Position numbers and translations under genes: made by a program. The notes beneath the pieces were generated by a model, which saw only the letters and a list, made by a program, of their open reading frames with translations, searched no databases and was not told where the DNA came from. A stretch of DNA of 64,000 nucleotides from Citrobacter sp. wls619 (lineage in GTDB: Bacteria > Pseudomonadota > Gammaproteobacteria > Enterobacterales > Enterobacteriaceae), in the NCBI RefSeq assembly GCF_005281345.1, contig NZ_SZXJ01000026.1:62001-126000 (forward strand). Direction: 5' to 3'. This document shows, one piece after another, positions 60,624-64,000 of the stretch (positions within the stretch are counted from its first letter, which is position 1; every line of letters begins with the position of its first letter).

Positions 60624-63394
60624 ACATGTCACTGGCGGCAACCATCGAGCAGTTCCGTGATGCCATGTTCGGACAGGGCATTGAGGTCCGCGACCAGATC
60701 GTAGCTGACGGCACTCTGCACCGGTACCATGTCGAAGGTGACGCGCGTGGGAGCCGGAACGCTTGGGCAATTTTGCACTTTGACGAGAAGCCTGCTGGCA
60801 TGTTTGGCTGCAATAAGCGCCACGGCGATCATAAATTCCAGTGGCAGTCCTTCCAGCAGACCGAGGCAATGTCGCTCGAAGAGAAGAAGGCCTATGCTGA
60901 GCGCGTGGCCCGCGAGCGAGCGGAGAAAGATGCAGCGGCCAGAGCCAAGCACGAGGCTGCTGCAGCTGCTGCGAATACGTTGTGGGATGCTTGCCTGGAT
61001 GCCAAGGATGATCATCCATACCTGCTTTCGAAAGGCGTGAAGCCTCACGGCCTACGTGTCGGGAAATGGGAGAAGGTGAATGCGGACACTGGTGAGGTGC
61101 GCCACATCTCCGATAACGCGCTGCTGGTGCCTATCTGCGACCGCACGCGTAAAATCCATTCACTACAGGCCATCTTCCCTTCGAAGCTGAAGTCGATGGG
61201 TGACCGCAATAAAGACTACTTCCTGGATGGCGCGAAGCGTGGCCTGTTCCACACTATCGGCAGCAAGCCGCTTCTGCACAACGGCGATCCCGTCTACGTT
61301 CTGGCGGAAGGTTACGCCACTGGTGCGTCAATTCACGAGTGTACCGGACACCTGGTGCTCGTCTGCTTTGACGCAGGCAACCTGGTAGCGGTGGCGCAGA
61401 CAATCCATGACCGTATGAAGGCGCTCGGGAAGCGTGCCGTTATCGTCGTCGCAGCAGATAACGACCGCTGGACCACCAAGCCAGTTGAGAATCCGGGCTT
61501 TCACTTCGCCGAGAAAGCGGCTAAGGCTGTCAGTGGTGTTCTGGTCGTTCCTGAGTTCCAGACACTTGACGGTGAGCCGACTGACTTCAATGACCTCTTC
61601 ATGAGGGAGGGTGCTCAGGTAGTGCGTGACGCGTTCGAGCTGGCACTGAATCCGCCAGTCGTCGAAGCAGAGCCTGAGCCGGTGGCAGAGCTGCCGGTTG
61701 AGAAGACGCAGAAGCCAGCGCCGGCAAACGACAACGCCGCGATTCAGTCCGGTGCTGATGACAACGGAATAGAGGACAGTGGCTTTACTGTCGTTGGCTA
61801 TGACCGGGATCGCACGTTTATCTACCACCACGGGCGCGGCCAGGTTCGCAGCTACAAGACAAATGAATTCACCGATAACGCGCTGGTCGAACTCGCTCAC
61901 CCGAACTGGTGGGAAACCCATTTCGCAGGCGAGAAAGGCGGCATCAATAAGAAGATGGCGCTGAGCTGGCTGTTCAATCTGGCACAGAAGCGCGGCATCT
62001 ACGATCCTGAGTGCGTCCGCGGGCGTGGCGCGTGGCTTGACCAAGGGCGGCTAGTTGTCCATCTGGGCGACCGGCTGCTGGTGGACGGTACCGTCACCCC
62101 ATTGAACAAGATATCTAGCCGTTTCGTATATGAGCGTGCGAAAGCGCTGGGCGACATCTCCGAAAGCGCAATCAGCGACGCTGAAGGCCAGAAAATCCTC
62201 GATACAGCACGGCTCTTCCGCTGGGAGCGAGTAGTGAGCGCGGATCTTCTCTGCGGCTGGTTGTTCCTGGCTCCTATTTGCGGCGCTCTGAACTGGCGAC
62301 CACACGCTTGGATTACGGGCGGTGCGGGCTCAGGGAAGACCTCCGTCATGGATAAGTTCGTGCGTATTCTCATGCCACAGGGTTCCCCGCTATTCGCTAA
62401 CGGCGATTCATCTGAGGCTGGCTTACGCCAGGCGCTGGGCAGCGAGGCTCGGCCGCTGCTGATTGACGAGACCGAAGCTGACACCCAGAAGGCGAAGGCC
62501 AAGATCGAGCAGGTTATCGGCCTGCTGCGGCAGAGCAGTAGCGAGACGGTGGCCAAGACTTATCGCGGAACGGTAAGTGGCAGCCACCAGGCATTCGCGC
62601 TGCGTGCTATGGCTTGCCTGAGTAGTATCGGCGTTTCGCTGGAACAGGCTCAGGACATTGAGCGTGTTGAGGTACTTCACCTGCGCCCGAAGACGGACCG
62701 CGTTAATGATACCCCGTGGGAAATTCTGTCAGGACACCTTCGGGAACTAGCGGCTGATATGCACATCGGTGACCGCATGATGCGTCGCGCCATTGATATG
62801 GCTGGCACCATAAATACCGCTATCGAGGTTTTCAGTCGGGCGGCTGCCGTCACTCTTGAGAGCCAGCGCAACGGTGATCAGATTGGAGCACTGCTCGCTG
62901 GTGCTTGGTGTCTGCGGAACAGCACAGCCCCGGCCTTCGAAGACGCAGAACGCGTCATATCGGAAATTGACTGGACCGAGCGCAAGACGACGCACGTGGA
63001 GGAAGAGGTGAGCCTCATCGCGACGCTGGTTGCTACACCGGTCAACGTTGGCGGCGGCATGCGCATGACTATTGGGGATCTGATTGAGTATGCGGCTGGA
63101 ATGTCAGACTGCGAGGCCATGACGTGGAAGAACGCGAACCACCAGCTCCAGATGTTCGGCATTAAGGTGTTCCCGGTTGACGGCGTTGTTAAGTTCCATA
63201 CGGCAAACCGTGAGTTGCTGGCGCTGATGGAGGGTACCAAGTTCTCAACCGGATTTCATGACCGGATGCGCCGTATCGATGGCTCCGACGCGATGTCGGG
63301 CAAACCCTTCCGCATCGGTAAAGCTTCACGTAACGGCGTAGCGATCCCGTTGCGAGCTCTGATTGATGTTGATGATAACCAACTGCCGATCTGA
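60620..63394 (+). CDS. Satellite/phage primase-helicase (Toprim plus DUF927-like ATPase)
   Basis: The 924-aa replication protein has an N-terminal domain typical of phage Toprim primases (DGTLHRYHVEGDARGSRNAW, about 34-53), a Lys/Glu/Ala-rich helix (about 90-115), a Toprim-like region (VYVLAEGYATGASIHE, LVCFDAGNLVAVA, IVVAADND, about 225-320), an acidic Pro-rich linker (about 345-380), and a DUF927-like helicase domain with Walker A GGAGSGKTS at 567-575 and a downstream LLIDETEAD Walker B. It probably opens the element origin and primes its DNA. It is the last gene of a unit with the upstream unknown gene and is followed by a terminator and a repeat cluster that may be the origin. Confidence 0.87.
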   Translation: MNMSLAATIEQFRDAMFGQGIEVRDQIVADGTLHRYHVEGDARGSRNAWAILHFDEKPAGMFGCNKRHGDHKFQWQSFQQTEAMSLEEKKAYAERVARERAEKDAAARAKHEAAAAAANTLWDACLDAKDDHPYLLSKGVKPHGLRVGKWEKVNADTGEVRHISDNALLVPICDRTRKIHSLQAIFPSKLKSMGDRNKDYFLDGAKRGLFHTIGSKPLLHNGDPVYVLAEGYATGASIHECTGHLVLVCFDAGNLVAVAQTIHDRMKALGKRAVIVVAADNDRWTTKPVENPGFHFAEKAAKAVSGVLVVPEFQTLDGEPTDFNDLFMREGAQVVRDAFELALNPPVVEAEPEPVAELPVEKTQKPAPANDNAAIQSGADDNGIEDSGFTVVGYDRDRTFIYHHGRGQVRSYKTNEFTDNALVELAHPNWWETHFAGEKGGINKKMALSWLFNLAQKRGIYDPECVRGRGAWLDQGRLVVHLGDRLLVDGTVTPLNKISSRFVYERAKALGDISESAISDAEGQKILDTARLFRWERVVSADLLCGWLFLAPICGALNWRPHAWITGGAGSGKTSVMDKFVRILMPQGSPLFANGDSSEAGLRQALGSEARPLLIDETEADTQKAKAKIEQVIGLLRQSSSETVAKTYRGTVSGSHQAFALRAMACLSSIGVSLEQAQDIERVEVLHLRPKTDRVNDTPWEILSGHLRELAADMHIGDRMMRRAIDMAGTINTAIEVFSRAAAVTLESQRNGDQIGALLAGAWCLRNSTAPAFEDAERVISEIDWTERKTTHVEEEVSLIATLVATPVNVGGGMRMTIGDLIEYAAGMSDCEAMTWKNANHQLQMFGIKVFPVDGVVKFHTANRELLALMEGTKFSTGFHDRMRRIDGSDAMSGKPFRIGKASRNGVAIPLRALIDVDDNQLPI

Positions 63395-63418
63395 CAAATC
63401 GACTTCCCGCCAAGTACG

Positions 63419-63442
63419 CCCGGACACTGTTCCGGGTTTTTT
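63419..63442 (+). terminator. Terminator of the primase-helicase gene
   Basis: CCCGGA/TCCGGG stem with a CACTGT loop and a 6-T run. Confidence 0.87.
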
Positions 63443-63943
63443 GGTCTCTGAAACGATCCTATGCCGGTCGCCTAACGCTCAAAACGGTTCAAAAAAACGC
63501 CCAAGTGTGAGGGTGGTGAGGGTGTGTGAGGGTGCCCCTAACGCGGAATTCCTTTGATTGATAAGGCTAAAACGCAAAATGTGAGGATGTGAGGAATTTT
63601 CGGGATACATAACTACATAGAGAGGGGAAAAATTACAGGTAGATAAAGCTAAAGAAAGGTACAGCTCTCTACTCTCCTATATATACCTTTATATCCTTAC
63701 ATTACTTACATTCCTAACATCTCTATATCTATCAACGGGTTCCAATGTGAGGATTGTGTGAGGGCTCTGAAAGTTCCTCACATTTTGAAAAGCGGCTGTT
63801 TTGCTGCTGGTGGCAATACGTAGAGACTTTTTTAACGCCTTATCCTGACGCTTCCGCGTATTCCTGACCCCGTTTAAAAATCCAGCGATGCGACAAAGCG
63901 TGACATTACGCTGTCGGTAATACGACAGATGAGGGTTACACTT
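63443..63943. other. Non-coding gap with GTGAGGR repeat cluster, candidate origin of the element
   Basis: This 500-nt gap has no supported gene. Seven direct copies of GTGAGG(G/A) start at 63507, 63516, 63526, 63581, 63589, 63747 and 63758, and one inverted copy lies at 63776-63781. An A/T-rich region (63600-63735) separates the groups. Iterons flanking an A/T-rich stretch downstream of a primase-helicase are what a satellite origin looks like. No replication activity is shown by sequence alone. Confidence 0.6.
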
Positions 63944-64000
63944 ATGGCGCAAGGAAAGGACGTGCGCAATGCCGCTAAGGTTCTCTATGAGGCAGGCAAG
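63944..64000 (+). CDS. Start of an element gene (partial)
   Basis: An ATG at 63944 with GAGGG eight bases upstream opens a frame (MAQGKDVRNAAKVLYEAGK) that runs off the window end. The 19 residues are basic and helical. The start could fit a small terminase or other helix-turn-helix protein, which would suit a satellite element, but 19 residues do not decide it. Confidence 0.5.
   Translation, partial: MAQGKDVRNAAKVLYEAGK

Noticed and set aside
61328-62044. 238-aa frame opposite the primase-helicase
   Set aside because: Antisense shadow without a ribosome-binding site; the sense strand has clear Toprim and Walker motifs.
63689-63952. 87-aa minus-strand frame in the repeat gap
   Set aside because: It spans the A/T-rich and repeat region, lacks a ribosome-binding site, and overlaps the start of the next rightward gene.

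Overview
The window is a chromosome segment from an enteric bacterium of the Escherichia/Salmonella/Citrobacter group. Gene order and protein sequences follow the E. coli K-12 arc cpxP-fieF-pfkA-sbp-cdh-tpiA-glpFKX-zapB-rraA-menA-hslVU-ftsN-cytR-priA-rpmE-metJBLF-katG-gldA-ppc-argECBH-oxyR-sthA-fabR-yijD almost gene for gene, with REP (BIME) repeats in many intergenic gaps. The accessory content (SLC13 transporter pair, KdgM-like porin, a 5'-nucleotidase block, no ptsA/frw/pfl genes) fits a Citrobacter-like genome better than E. coli. I cannot fix the species from sequence reading alone.

Backbone, left to right: the cpxP 3' end with its 3'UTR sRNA CpxQ; fieF; pfkA; sbp; cdh; two inserted SLC13 carboxylate transporters; tpiA; yiiQ; yiiR; fpr; the glycerol operon glpF-glpK-glpX (leftward); zapB; rraA. 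A small island then separates rraA from menA. After menA come hslVU (sigma-32 promoter visible), ftsN, cytR, priA and rpmE. A porin/transporter pair is inserted before metJ. metJ and metBL diverge across MetJ operators, followed by an unrecognised zinc-ribbon protein, a 5'-nucleotidase, a CMD-family protein with a divergent LysR regulator, then metF and katG. Next are gldA-fsaB, yijO, eptC, ppc, argE divergent from argCBH, OxyS/oxyR, sthA, and fabR-yijD.

Two regions are clearly acquired. (1) 15478-17909, between rraA and menA, is bounded by 11-bp direct repeats and holds a frameshifted P4-type integrase remnant. It also holds a compact leftward operon: a putative HEMMH zinc-metallopeptidase, a small lipoprotein and an orphan Hcp. 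I read this as a stand-alone type VI secretion effector/immunity/carrier cassette. (2) From about 56813 to beyond the window end is an integrated satellite-like element inserted at the 3' end of trmA. The displaced last 14 codons of trmA remain at 56768-56812. Its order is tyrosine integrase, AlpA-type regulator, a reverse-strand unknown gene, 9-bp tandem repeats, two coupled tiny ORFs, a second AlpA-type regulator, an unknown gene coupled to a 924-aa primase-helicase, a cluster of GTGAGGR repeats (candidate origin), and the start of another ORF. This resembles P4-like satellites or PICIs; no phage structural gene is visible before the window ends.

Oxidative stress genes (oxyR, OxyS, katG), methionine genes (metJ, metB, metL, metF with met boxes), arginine genes (argE/argCBH with ARG boxes) and glycerol genes form the main regulatory networks.
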